Source: Pseudomonadota bacterium
GTDB taxonomy: Bacteria; Pseudomonadota; Alphaproteobacteria; Rhizobiales; Rhizobiaceae
Assembly (NCBI GenBank): GCA_023419995.1
Contig: JAEZXF010000170.1
Coordinates: 1 to 6,186 of the forward strand
Reading direction: 5' to 3'
Length of the DNA: 6,186 nucleotides
Below are positions 1 to 6,186 of the stretch, one piece after another. The first letter of the stretch is position 1; every line of letters starts with the position of its first letter. A program made the position numbers and the translations under genes. The notes beneath the pieces were generated by a model, which saw nothing but the letters and a program-made list of their open reading frames with translations, was not told the origin of the DNA and did no database searches.

Positions 1-1272
1 CAGCGGCTGGCTGGCGATCTGCCCGAAGCGGCCGAAGCCGATGACGAGCACGCCGCCCGTCAGCCCGTCGGCGACGTCCACCCCGTCCATCGACTGCGCC
101 GGCGCCGGCGTCAGCCCCTTCAGCACCATCATCGCGAAGGGCGTGAGCACCATGGAGATGATGACCGTGGAGGTGAAGATTGCGTTGACCGTGCCGTCGA
201 TCAGGCCGACATTGGTTGCCGTCGCGTAGAGCACGAAGGCGAACTCGCCGCCCTGCGCCATCAGCACCGCGCGCTCCAGCGCCTCGGCATGGCCGGCCTT
301 GAGAAGCCGGGCGACGCCATAGATGCCGATCGCCTTGAACACCATGAAGGCGGCGACGGCCAGCCCGATCAGGCCGATGTTCCGCGCGATGACGTCGAGG
401 TCGAGCGCCATGCCGACGCCGAGGAAGAACAGGCCGAGCAGGATGCCGCGGAACGGCTCGATGTCGGCTTCGAGCTGGTGGCGGAAGGTGGATTCCGACA
501 GGAGCACGCCGGCGAGGAACGCGCCCATCGCCATCGACAGGCCGCCGAGCTGCATCGCCAGCGCCGAGCCGAGGACCACCAGCAGGGCCGCGGCCGTCAT
601 CACCTCGCGGGCGCCCGCCCTGGCGAGGATGCGGAACAGCGGGTTGAGCAGGAAGCGGCCGACGAGGACCAGCCCGGCGATCGAGCCGAGCGCGATGGCG
701 ATCGACACCCAGCGCGATCCGCCGTCCTCGCCGCCCGGCCCCGGCGCGATGAAGGCGACGAAGGCGAGGAGCGGCACGATGGCGAGGTCTTCCAGCAGCA
801 GGATCGAGACGATGCGCTGGCCCTTGGGAGTCGACAGCTCGCCGCGCTCGTTCAGGAGCTGGAACACGATGGCGGTGGAGGTGAGGACGAAGCCCATGCC
901 GAAGACGAAGGCGACCGGCGCCGGGTAGCCGAGGACCATGCCGACGCCCGTCAGCAGCGCGCCGCACGCGCCGACCTGCAGCACGCCGAGGCCGAGGATC
1001 TCGCCGCGCAGGCTCCACAGCCGCGACGGCTGCATCTCCAGCCCGATCACGAACAGGAACATGACGACGCCGAGCTCGGCGACGTTGATGATGGTCTCGG
1101 GATCGCTGAAGAGGCCGATGCCGTGCGGGCCGATCACCAGGCCCGCGGCGAGGTAGCCGAGGACGGAAGCGAGCCCGAAGCGCTTGAACAGCGGCACCGC
1201 GACCACGGCCGAGGCCAGCAGCGCGACGACGGGAACGAGGTCGACGCCGTGATGTACCGCTTCGCCGGCCAT
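1..1272 (-). CDS. CPA2 monovalent cation:proton antiporter, KefB/KefC-like (C-terminus cut by window edge)
   Basis: Inner-membrane antiporter of the CPA2 family, exchanging K+ (or Na+) for protons; the KefB/KefC branch links this to cytoplasmic pH control and electrophile stress. The frame is open from an ATG at 1272 to base 1, giving 424 residues. Visible hallmarks are an N-terminal LGYLAAGLVIGPHGIG block (residues 38-53), LTSTAIVFQLL (130-140), the acidic LLEDLAIVPLL segment in the ion path (159-169), GAFLAGVLLSES (250-261), the FFLGVGM block (282-288) and QGGEFAFVL (340-348). After about a dozen hydrophobic segments, a GFGRFG nucleotide-binding loop (412-417) opens a TrkA-N/RCK domain, which is then cut. 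Full-length relatives are about 600 residues, so roughly a third is missing. The start is supported by GGAGG at 1278-1282, 5 nt upstream. The next gene upstream ends 81 bp away on the same strand. The family is sure; ion specificity and glutathione gating cannot be judged. Confidence 0.93.
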   Translation of the reverse strand, partial: MAGEAVHHGVDLVPVVALLASAVVAVPLFKRFGLASVLGYLAAGLVIGPHGIGLFSDPETIINVAELGVVMFLFVIGLEMQPSRLWSLRGEILGLGVLQVGACGALLTGVGMVLGYPAPVAFVFGMGFVLTSTAIVFQLLNERGELSTPKGQRIVSILLLEDLAIVPLLAFVAFIAPGPGGEDGGSRWVSIAIALGSIAGLVLVGRFLLNPLFRILARAGAREVMTAAALLVVLGSALAMQLGGLSMAMGAFLAGVLLSESTFRHQLEADIEPFRGILLGLFFLGVGMALDLDVIARNIGLIGLAVAAFMVFKAIGIYGVARLLKAGHAEALERAVLMAQGGEFAFVLYATATNVGLIDGTVNAIFTSTVIISMVLTPFAMMVLKGLTPAPAQSMDGVDVADGLTGGVLVIGFGRFGQIASQPL

Positions 1273-1277
1273 GCCTG

Positions 1278-1282
1278 CCTCC
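1278..1282 (-). promoter_or_regulatory. Ribosome binding site of the CPA2 antiporter
   Basis: On the minus strand a GGAGG lies 5 nt before the ATG at 1272. It supports that start over a second ATG 14 nt further upstream, which is out of frame with the antiporter. Confidence 0.6.
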
Positions 1283-1353
1283 GCATCCTGCCTGAAAGAG
1301 GAGGCGGAGAGCTTAGCGCAAAAGGCCGTCGATGAAACGGGGAGGCGGGCTGC

Positions 1354-1908
1354 TTATTCGCCGGTGATCGCGCCGACGGTGCGCGTGTCCATGCGCTTGA
1401 GGTTCATGCCGATGACAGGGACCATCTGCGAGGCGACCCTGACCGAGACGGTGACGTGCATCGTGTCGTCGTCGGGCAGGTTGGCGAGCATGGCGCCGTT
1501 GAGCTGCTTGCGGTTCAGCGTCAGCGTCGCCTTGCGGCCGGTGATGTTGCCGCCGACCACGTCGAGGCCCTCGCCGTTGGCGCCGTCCATGAAGCTGCCG
1601 CGATAGCCCTTCTTGCCGGCATACTCCACCGTGGCCGACATCTTCTGGGTGAACAGGCCGACGCGGCAGCCGCCGTCGAGCGACATGCCGAGCTTGCCAT
1701 CCGGCGTCGCGCCCTTGAAGGTGCAGGTGAAGCGCGTGCCCTTGTACTTGCCGGCGACGATCTCGCCGGGGCCGGACCATTCACCCTCGACCGTGCGGAA
1801 GAAGCGCTTGTCCTTTTCGGACGCCGACGCCGCGCCGGACGCGGCCGGCAGCGTCGTGACCGCGATGCCGAGCGGCACGAGGGCGGACAGGAAGGCGCGT
1901 GCGATCAT
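1354..1908 (-). CDS. Secreted/periplasmic protein of unknown function, rhizobial conserved type
   Basis: 184 residues. Residues 1-29 form a typical Sec signal peptide: Arg at position 4, a hydrophobic core, and an ASA site at 27-29 before SEKDKRFF. The predicted mature protein is about 155 residues and probably periplasmic. It starts with an EGEWSGPGEI block (41-50) followed by alternating beta-like stretches such as GTRFTCTFKG, GMSLDGGCRVGLFTQKMSATVE, GYRGSFMDGANGEGLDVVGG and TMHVTVSVRV, and ends in VPVIGMNLKRMD. This pattern suggests a small all-beta, lipocalin- or barrel-like fold (inference). Two cysteines, C62 and C81, could form a disulfide after export. I recall similar unannotated proteins in rhizobial genomes but know no function. 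The ATG at 1908 is chosen because the signal peptide begins there and AGGTG (1913-1917) lies just upstream; a GTG at 1938 would add ten residues that spoil the signal peptide. ycjF ends 126 bp upstream and the antiporter follows 81 bp downstream. Confidence 0.82.
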   Translation of the reverse strand: MIARAFLSALVPLGIAVTTLPAASGAASASEKDKRFFRTVEGEWSGPGEIVAGKYKGTRFTCTFKGATPDGKLGMSLDGGCRVGLFTQKMSATVEYAGKKGYRGSFMDGANGEGLDVVGGNITGRKATLTLNRKQLNGAMLANLPDDDTMHVTVSVRVASQMVPVIGMNLKRMDTRTVGAITGE

Positions 1909-2034
1909 GGGACACCTGACTGGGAACACGGGGGACACGAAGCCGAACCTTGGCGTATTTTGGTTAATGCTTCGTCTATCCGGCTATCTCGGCGGACCAT
2001 GATCGAGGCCGGCGCAAGACGCAAGCGCGTTCTT
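1909..2034. other. Intergenic gap between ycjF and the secreted-protein gene
   Basis: 126 bp with lower GC than its surroundings, including a TTAACCA motif on the minus strand (about 1962-1968) and an A/T-rich patch. It is the natural place for a promoter of the secreted-protein gene, but no convincing -35/-10 pair with normal spacing is visible. No clear terminator hairpin follows ycjF either, so read-through from ycjXF is possible. Confidence 0.4.
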
Positions 2035-3105
2035 TCAGCCAGCCGCGTCCTTGCCCTTTCTGCGCACGAATGCGGTGAGCGCCGAGAGGAAATCGCCCAT
2101 CCCCGGCCGCTTCAGCGCGGTGAAGGGCAGGGGCCGCACCGTCTCCATCGCCGCCACGCCGATTCGCGCCGTCATCATGCCGTTGACCACGCCCTCGCCG
2201 AGCTTGGCCGAGAGCCGCGCCGCCAGCCCCTGGCCGACGATCTGGTGGACGAACTCGTCGCCGGCCGCCACCGCCCCGGTGACGGCGAGATGGGCGAGCA
2301 CGTCGCGGAACAGCCGGACGAAGCCGAGCGTGCCCGGCCGTGCGCCGTAGAGCTCGGCCAGCCGGCGGATGAGGCGCGCGGCCTCGTAGAGCTCGTAGGC
2401 GAGGTCGACCAGCGCCCGCGGGCTGACGGCGGTGACGACCGAGACGCGCTTGGCCGCGTCGAGGATGAGCACCTGCGCCCGGGCGTCGAGCGGACCGAGA
2501 AGCTCGCTTTCGGCAATCCGCACCATGTCCGCGCCGTCGATGACGTCGTCGCGCATCTCCCTGAGCGCCCGCCGTCCGGCGGCGGTCTCCGGCCGGCGCG
2601 AGACCAGCGTCGTGAGGTCGGAGGCCACCTTTCGCGCCGCGCGCGCGTCGTTGCGGGCGGCCGCCTCGCGCCCGGCCTCGCGCAGCTTCTCCACCGAGGC
2701 GAGGCGCGACAGGCCGACGAGCTCGCGCGCGACGATGACGACGAGCGCGAGGACGGTGACGGTCGCGACGCCCGCCGCGAACCAGCCGAGCCAGTCGGAG
2801 CGCGAGAAGAGGGCGCGGATCAGCCCGTCGACCCACAGCCCGAGCGCCAGCGACACGAGGATGCCGAGCGCGGCGAGGAAGATCGAGCCGATGGCCGAGC
2901 GCCGGCGCCGCGCCACCGGCGGCGGCTCGGCAAGCGCGGCGTCCGGCTCGTCGAAGACGTCGGTCTCCGACGGGACGACGACCGCGGCTTCCGGCTTCGC
3001 GGCGCGCGGCTGGCGCGGGGCGGGGCGCTTCGCCTCCGGCACGGGCGGCCGGATCTCGGCCGGGGGCTCGATGCGGAAGGCGGCGGGTTGTCTCGGTTCC
3101 TTCAT
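2035..3105 (-). CDS. ycjF: YcjF-family inner-membrane protein (DUF697 / TIGR01620)
   Basis: 356 residues, close to the 353 of E. coli YcjF. Residues 1-69 are a Pro/Ala/Arg-rich, probably disordered cytoplasmic tail ending in the basic cluster ARRRR (65-69). Two hydrophobic segments follow, about 71-92 and 106-127. The stretch ARELVGLSRLASVEKLR (126-142) is typical of the family. The C-terminal half (about 210-330) is the DUF697 region, helical and moderately hydrophobic, with AQVLILDAAKRVSVVTAVSPRA and a run rich in small residues near 270-310. The ATG at 3105 overlaps the ycjX stop in an ATGA arrangement (3102-3105), so translation is probably coupled; upstream of it only a weak GGGGA is seen. 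The family partner of YcjX is the neighbouring gene, as in gamma-proteobacteria. Molecular role is unknown; the pair is generally linked to envelope or general stress. The reading frame stays open upstream through ycjX, but that extension is antisense-like composition, not protein. Confidence 0.93.
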   Translation of the reverse strand: MKEPRQPAAFRIEPPAEIRPPVPEAKRPAPRQPRAAKPEAAVVVPSETDVFDEPDAALAEPPPVARRRRSAIGSIFLAALGILVSLALGLWVDGLIRALFSRSDWLGWFAAGVATVTVLALVVIVARELVGLSRLASVEKLREAGREAAARNDARAARKVASDLTTLVSRRPETAAGRRALREMRDDVIDGADMVRIAESELLGPLDARAQVLILDAAKRVSVVTAVSPRALVDLAYELYEAARLIRRLAELYGARPGTLGFVRLFRDVLAHLAVTGAVAAGDEFVHQIVGQGLAARLSAKLGEGVVNGMMTARIGVAAMETVRPLPFTALKRPGMGDFLSALTAFVRRKGKDAAG

Positions 3106-4550
3106 GCCAGCCGGTCCCCGATCAGGAATTGCAGCGCCCGGTCGAGCCGGATGTGCGGCAGCGACAGCGACAGGCCCTCGGCGGTGCGCTCGAGCTTGGG
3201 CGGGCGGAAGCGCACGAAGCGGATCGGATTGTCCGTCCCGTTCATCGCGTCCTCCGGCCTCTCCGGCAGGTCGCCGGGAAACACCGCCGTCTCCGTCTCG
3301 CCGTCGAACGTCTCGCCGCCGATGGTCTCGCCGGCGAGCGGCGTGCCGATGATGACCGGCAGCGTGTCGCGGCCCTGCCTGACGGTGCCCTCGCGCGTCG
3401 CCCGCACCGCCGCCATCGCCAGCGCGTCGATCTCGGCGCCGGAGAAGCGCGCCTGCTCCACCGCGCGGTCGGTGAGCCGGCGCACGATGGCCTGAAGCCT
3501 GTCGTGGCTCTCGTGGTGGACGTGGTCGGCCTTGGTGGCGGCGATCAGGATGCGGTCGATCCGGCGCGAGACGAGGTCGCTCAGGAAGAAGCCGCGCCCG
3601 GCGCGAAAGCACGCGAGGATCTCCCCCAGCGCCCGTTCGAGGTCGGCGACGGCGTCGGGCCCGGCGTTCAGCGCCTGCATCGCGTCGATCAGCACGATCT
3701 GCCGGTCGAGCCGCGTGATGTGCTCGCGGAAGAACGGCTTCACAACATGCGTCTTGTAGGCCTCGTAGCGGCGCTCCATCATCGCCGCGAGCGAGCCGGG
3801 CCTGGTCTTGCCTTCCCCCAGCCGGGGCAGGGGCGAGAAGGTCAGCGCCGGCGAGCCGTCGAGGTCGCCCGGCATCAGGAACCGGCCGGGCGGCAGGGTC
3901 GACAGCGCGCGGGCGTCCTCCTTGCAGGCCCGGAGATAGGCGGCGAAGCTCTCGGCCAGCCGGCGGGCGGCCATCTCGTCGGCCGGGGCGTCGGGATCGG
4001 CGGCGTCCGCCAGCGCACGCCAGCCGGCCGAAAGGTCGGCGCGGACGGGCAGGGCCGCCAGCTCCGCCGCCTCGCGCGAGAAGGCGGCGAAATCCTTGCC
4101 GAGAAGCGGCAGGTCGAGCAGCCATTCGCCGGGATAGTCGACGATGTCGAGTGCGAGCCTGCCGCGCGAGAACATGCGGCCCCAGGCCGAGGCGGATTCA
4201 TACTCGATGGTCAGGCGCAGCTCGGAGATGGCGCGCGTCGATTCCGGCCAGATGCGCTGGTCGACGAGCGCCGCCACATGGTCCTCGTACTGGAAGCGCG
4301 GCACCGCGTCGTCGGGCTGGTGCTCGAGATAGGCGCGCGCGATGCGGCCGCTCTTCTGGGCCTGGAACAGCGGCAGGCGGCCGCCGTGAACGAGATTGTG
4401 GACCAGCGACGTGATGAAGACGGTCTTGCCCGCCCGCGACAGGCCGGTGACGCCGATGCGCAGCGAAGGGGTGACGAGGCCGGCCGCACGTCCGGCCAGC
4501 GTGTCGAGCGCGATCCGCGCCTCGTCGCCGAAAGTGGTCAGGCCTGCCAA
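3102..4550 (-). CDS. ycjX: YcjX-family P-loop GTPase-like protein (DUF463)
   Basis: 482 residues, slightly longer than E. coli YcjX (about 465). The nucleotide-binding parts are in order: Walker A/G1 GLSRAGKT (36-43), followed by the family block VFITSLVHNL; a G3-like DIVDYPGEW (135-143); and a G4-like TKAD (339-342) for guanine recognition. MMERRYEAYKTHVVKPFF (257-274) and RQIVLIDAMQALNAG (283-297) are further strong family blocks. It is a soluble, stress-associated protein thought to work with the membrane protein YcjF, whose gene follows with a 4-base overlap. The start is unusual: TTG at 4550 is the only usual start codon in frame that gives the expected N-terminus (x-AGLTTFGDEARIALD), and there is no good Shine-Dalgarno. 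A nearby ATG at 4570 is out of frame. Residues 239-248 (SPLPRLGEGK) are encoded by an imperfect palindrome. Physiological substrate and role are unknown. Confidence 0.94.
   Translation of the reverse strand: MAGLTTFGDEARIALDTLAGRAAGLVTPSLRIGVTGLSRAGKTVFITSLVHNLVHGGRLPLFQAQKSGRIARAYLEHQPDDAVPRFQYEDHVAALVDQRIWPESTRAISELRLTIEYESASAWGRMFSRGRLALDIVDYPGEWLLDLPLLGKDFAAFSREAAELAALPVRADLSAGWRALADAADPDAPADEMAARRLAESFAAYLRACKEDARALSTLPPGRFLMPGDLDGSPALTFSPLPRLGEGKTRPGSLAAMMERRYEAYKTHVVKPFFREHITRLDRQIVLIDAMQALNAGPDAVADLERALGEILACFRAGRGFFLSDLVSRRIDRILIAATKADHVHHESHDRLQAIVRRLTDRAVEQARFSGAEIDALAMAAVRATREGTVRQGRDTLPVIIGTPLAGETIGGETFDGETETAVFPGDLPERPEDAMNGTDNPIRFVRFRPPKLERTAEGLSLSLPHIRLDRALQFLIGDRLA
3811..3841. 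repeat. Imperfect palindrome inside ycjX
   Basis: A 31-bp stretch with CCTTC (3811-3815) opposite GAAGG (3837-3841) and C-runs facing G-runs in between. It encodes SPLPRLGEGK in YcjX (residues 239-248). It resembles the short GC-rich palindromes scattered through rhizobial genomes, but only one copy is present here. Confidence 0.3.
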
Positions 4551-4580
4551 GGAAAGGGTCTCGCGCTCATCCTGACCGGG

Positions 4581-4609
4581 ATATAGGCATCGGTTCCCCG
4601 GTTTGGAAA
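4581..4609 (-). promoter_or_regulatory. Candidate ycjXF promoter
   Basis: On the minus strand TTTCCA (4604-4609, 4 of 6 matches to TTGACA) is separated by 17 nt from CTATAT (4581-4586), the form of the -10 box commonly seen in rhizobial sigma-70 promoters. Transcription would begin near the A at 4573, about 23 nt before the TTG start of ycjX. The -10 box is flanked by ACCGGG/CCCGGT arms (an inverted repeat with a 16-nt gap), which could be an operator or chance. No heat-shock promoter was recognised with confidence. Confidence 0.4.
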
Positions 4610-4622
4610 GGCCGCCGCCGGG

Positions 4623-5126
4623 CTACAGCGCATGCGGTACGAGGAAGGCCTCGAGATAGCCGTCCTCGGGCTTGATCTGCGGCAGCGGCGCCGTGAAGCG
4701 CAGCACGGCCAGCCCGCAGGTGGGAAAGCCGTGGGCGACGGCGGCGAGGGCGCTCTCCTCGCCGGAGCGGGAGAGGGCCGTGGCGAGGTCTTCCATCATC
4801 GGGTTGTGGCCGACGACGAGGACGGCGCGCTCGGCGCCCGCCTCGCGCACGATGTCGAGATAGCCGCCGGCGTCGGAGCTGTAGAGCCCGTCGATGAAGC
4901 GCACGTCGGCGACGGGGAGGGTGGCCGACACCGCGGCCCACGTCTCGCGCGCGCGCCGCGCGCCGGAGCACAGTACCGTGTCGGGCACGTAGCCCGCGTC
5001 CAGCATGGCGGCGCCGAGCTGGCCGGCATCCTCATGGCCCTTGGGGTCGAGCGAGCGGTCGTAGTCGCGCGAGCCGGGTTCGGCCCAGCGCGCCTTCGCA
5101 TGCCTCAGGAGATAGAGCCGGGTCAT
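4623..5126 (-). CDS. sixA: SixA-type phosphohistidine phosphatase (histidine phosphatase superfamily)
   Basis: 167 residues, the size of SixA. The N-terminal LYLLRHAKA (4-12) carries the catalytic pair R8-H9, where the histidine takes the phosphate. S54-xxx-R58-A-xx-T62 is the second arginine motif of the family, and GHNP (106-109) holds the second catalytic histidine, H107. The short form with LLRHAKA and no large insert fits SixA rather than a phosphoglycerate mutase. SixA of E. coli acts on phosphohistidine in ArcB and in the nitrogen-PTS protein NPr; rhizobia have a nitrogen PTS, so an NPr-like target is possible (inference). The ATG at 5126 is preferred because family homology begins directly there. 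An ATG at 5135 would add three residues and cannot be excluded, since a G5 run at 5139-5143 is 12 nt from the first and 3 nt from the second. It is divergent from dksA and ends 72 bp before ycjX. Confidence 0.9.
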   Translation of the reverse strand: MTRLYLLRHAKARWAEPGSRDYDRSLDPKGHEDAGQLGAAMLDAGYVPDTVLCSGARRARETWAAVSATLPVADVRFIDGLYSSDAGGYLDIVREAGAERAVLVVGHNPMMEDLATALSRSGEESALAAVAHGFPTCGLAVLRFTAPLPQIKPEDGYLEAFLVPHAL

Positions 5127-5186
5127 CGCTTGCATTGTCCCCCAAGGTCGCACCAGGTCGCAGCCGCTTCGGGTGCGGTATCGTTC

Positions 5187-5215
5187 GATGTAGCTGCGTG
5201 CGCCAATGCGCGCAA
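5187..5215 (-). promoter_or_regulatory. Weak candidate sixA promoter
   Basis: Minus-strand TTGCGC (5210-5215), 17-nt spacer, TACATC (5187-5192). The spacer overlaps a short inverted repeat, TGCGC at 5199-5203 and GCGCA at 5210-5214. It would give a leader of roughly 50 nt. A TATAAA on the same strand (5224-5229) is another possible -10, but has no good -35. Confidence 0.2.
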
Positions 5216-5262
5216 CCACCCGCTTTATATTGACAAATGCGTGAGTGCTCTTGCCTTGATGC

Positions 5263-5291
5263 TTGTGCAGGCGTAGGGGCGCGAATATATA
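5263..5291 (+). promoter_or_regulatory. Candidate dksA promoter
   Basis: TTGTGC (5263-5268), 17-nt spacer, TATATA (5286-5291), with transcription starting near 5298 and a leader of about 28 nt before the ATG at 5326. The spacer holds a G-run (GTAGGGGCGCG). An upstream TTGACA at 5230-5235 is a perfect -35 box but has no comparable -10 at 16-18 nt; it might serve a second start or none. Confidence 0.4.
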
Positions 5292-5325
5292 GAGCCCCCG
5301 GAAATCTGCCTTGGGATTGAGTCGA

Positions 5326-5742
<417 letters not shown>

Positions 5743-5798
5743 GCCCGGCGGCTGCGCCGACGCGAAGAAGTTGCGGCAAAACGGCATCGCGAAACAAG

Positions 5799-5823
5799 AA
5801 AAGGCGGCCTCTGGCCGCCTTTT
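5799..5823. terminator. Bidirectional intrinsic terminator between dksA and the convergent gene
   Basis: A perfect 11-bp stem: AAAAGGCGGCC (5799-5809) and GGCCGCCTTTT (5813-5823) around a 3-nt TCT loop. The 7-bp GC core is followed by four T on the plus strand (for dksA) and by four T on the minus strand (for the convergent gene ending at 5851). Position, stem and flanks all fit a shared terminator. Confidence 0.88.
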
Positions 5824-5850
5824 CGTATCCGGGTCGTCCCTGACGGGCGA

Positions 5851-6186
5851 TCAGACCTTGGTGATGATCTTCATGAAGGCCGGGACGTCGTCGCCGAAGC
5901 CGACGGGGGCGGGGCCGCCGTCATCGTCGTGGCGGCGGTCGCGGCCGTGCCGCTCGCGGCGCGGCTCCTGCCGTGCCGGCTGCGTCGCCTGCTCGGCATT
6001 GGCGGACTTGATCGCGTCGCGCCTGCTGTCCTTGCGGGCGCGCTTTTCCACGGCTTCCTGCGGAGCGGCCGTTTCCGGTGCAGCCTCCTCGGCCACGGCT
6101 TCCGCGGGCTCGGCCGCTTCCGTGCGGGCGGTCCGCCTGCCGCTGCGCGGCTTGCGCTCGTCGGTGGCGCGGCCGCGCTCGCGGCC
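5851..6186 (-). CDS. C-terminal tail of a protein running off the window, probably a DEAD-box RNA helicase
   Basis: Only the last 111 residues are visible; the frame is open to base 6186, so the gene starts beyond the window. The segment is low-complexity: Arg-rich (GRERGRATDERKPRSGRR), then Glu/Ala/Pro-rich, then Arg/Asp-rich (RRERHGRDRRHDDDGG), ending in PVGFGDDVPAFMKIITKV. Tails of this kind, with a basic RNA-binding stretch and a short conserved 'GFGDD.PAFM' end, are what I recall from DEAD/DEAH-box RNA helicases of rhizobia (RhlE/CsdA-like), where they extend RNA contact. No helicase motif can be seen here, so this is recognition of the tail only. The gene is convergent with dksA and shares the hairpin at 5799-5823. 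A GTG at 6096 could be read as a start, but the frame continues with the same composition upstream, so a complete 81-residue gene is unlikely. Confidence 0.65.
   Translation of the reverse strand, partial: GRERGRATDERKPRSGRRTARTEAAEPAEAVAEEAAPETAAPQEAVEKRARKDSRRDAIKSANAEQATQPARQEPRRERHGRDRRHDDDGGPAPVGFGDDVPAFMKIITKV

Noticed and set aside
289..1335. Long plus-strand open frame opposite the antiporter
   Set aside because: It is antisense to a clear membrane protein gene, and its product is a low-complexity Glu/Asp/Arg/His/Ala mix typical of the reverse strand of GC-rich codons.
1909..1938. GTG at 1938 as the start of the secreted protein
   Set aside because: It puts ten extra residues, with Pro and Cys, before the signal peptide; the ATG at 1908 has a better ribosome site and a classical signal sequence.
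1456..3495. 679-codon plus-strand open frame
   Set aside because: It runs across the secreted-protein gene, ycjF and part of ycjX on the opposite strand, has Arg/Ala/Glu-rich composition and no domain. It is a by-product of high GC3.
2035..4125. Extension of the ycjF frame upstream to give a 696-residue protein
   Set aside because: The added part lies in another frame of ycjX and is Arg/Pro/Ala-rich nonsense; the ATG at 3105 in the ATGA overlap gives a protein of normal YcjF length.
3129..4586. 485-codon plus-strand open frame opposite ycjX
   Set aside because: It mirrors ycjX codon for codon with an Arg/Gly/Ala/Asp-rich product and no recognisable motif.
5127..5219. Longer sixA beginning at 5219
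   Set aside because: It would add 31 residues before the conserved LYLLRHAKA start with no family support, and would cover the likely promoter region.
5230..5258. TTGACA at 5230-5235 as the main dksA promoter
   Set aside because: The -35 box is perfect, but at 17 nt the hexamer is GCCTTG; CTTGAT appears only at 19 nt. The TTGTGC/TATATA pair downstream is better balanced.
5824..5850. Second hairpin just after the convergent gene's stop codon
   Set aside because: The arms (TCGTCCC and GGGCGA) pair imperfectly with a bulge and there is no T-run; the neighbouring 11-bp stem explains termination.

Overview
This is a high-GC stretch of chromosome that looks like a member of the Hyphomicrobiales (Rhizobiales), probably near Mesorhizobium, Aminobacter or other Phyllobacteriaceae-type rhizobia. 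The assignment rests on the protein sequences recognised by eye, mainly a DksA with rhizobial-type wording and a degenerate zinc site, a YcjX/YcjF pair, and a small secreted protein of a type I associate with rhizobial genomes. No database search was possible.

Layout from left to right. A CPA2 (KefB/KefC-like) cation/proton antiporter on the minus strand is cut by the left edge, leaving its first 424 residues. Upstream of it, also on the minus strand, are a small secreted protein of unknown function, then the inner-membrane protein YcjF, the P-loop GTPase-like protein YcjX, and a SixA-type histidine phosphatase. ycjX and ycjF overlap by 4 bases and are surely co-transcribed. sixA is divergent from dksA, which lies on the plus strand behind a control region of about 190 bp. 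dksA ends at a strong hairpin with T-runs on both sides. This hairpin is shared with a convergent minus-strand gene running off the right edge, of which only a charged, disordered C-terminal tail is visible, most likely that of a DEAD-box RNA helicase.

Functionally this is a housekeeping and stress-physiology neighbourhood. DksA tunes RNA polymerase with ppGpp, YcjX/YcjF is a stress-associated envelope GTPase/membrane pair, SixA removes phosphate from phosphohistidine proteins, and the antiporter handles K+/H+ balance. There is no sign of mobile elements, CRISPR, RNA genes or a defence island. I do not see a previously undescribed multi-gene system. The most useful points for follow-up are the uncharacterised secreted protein, the DksA that keeps only one of four zinc ligands, the odd start region of ycjX, and the bidirectional terminator.
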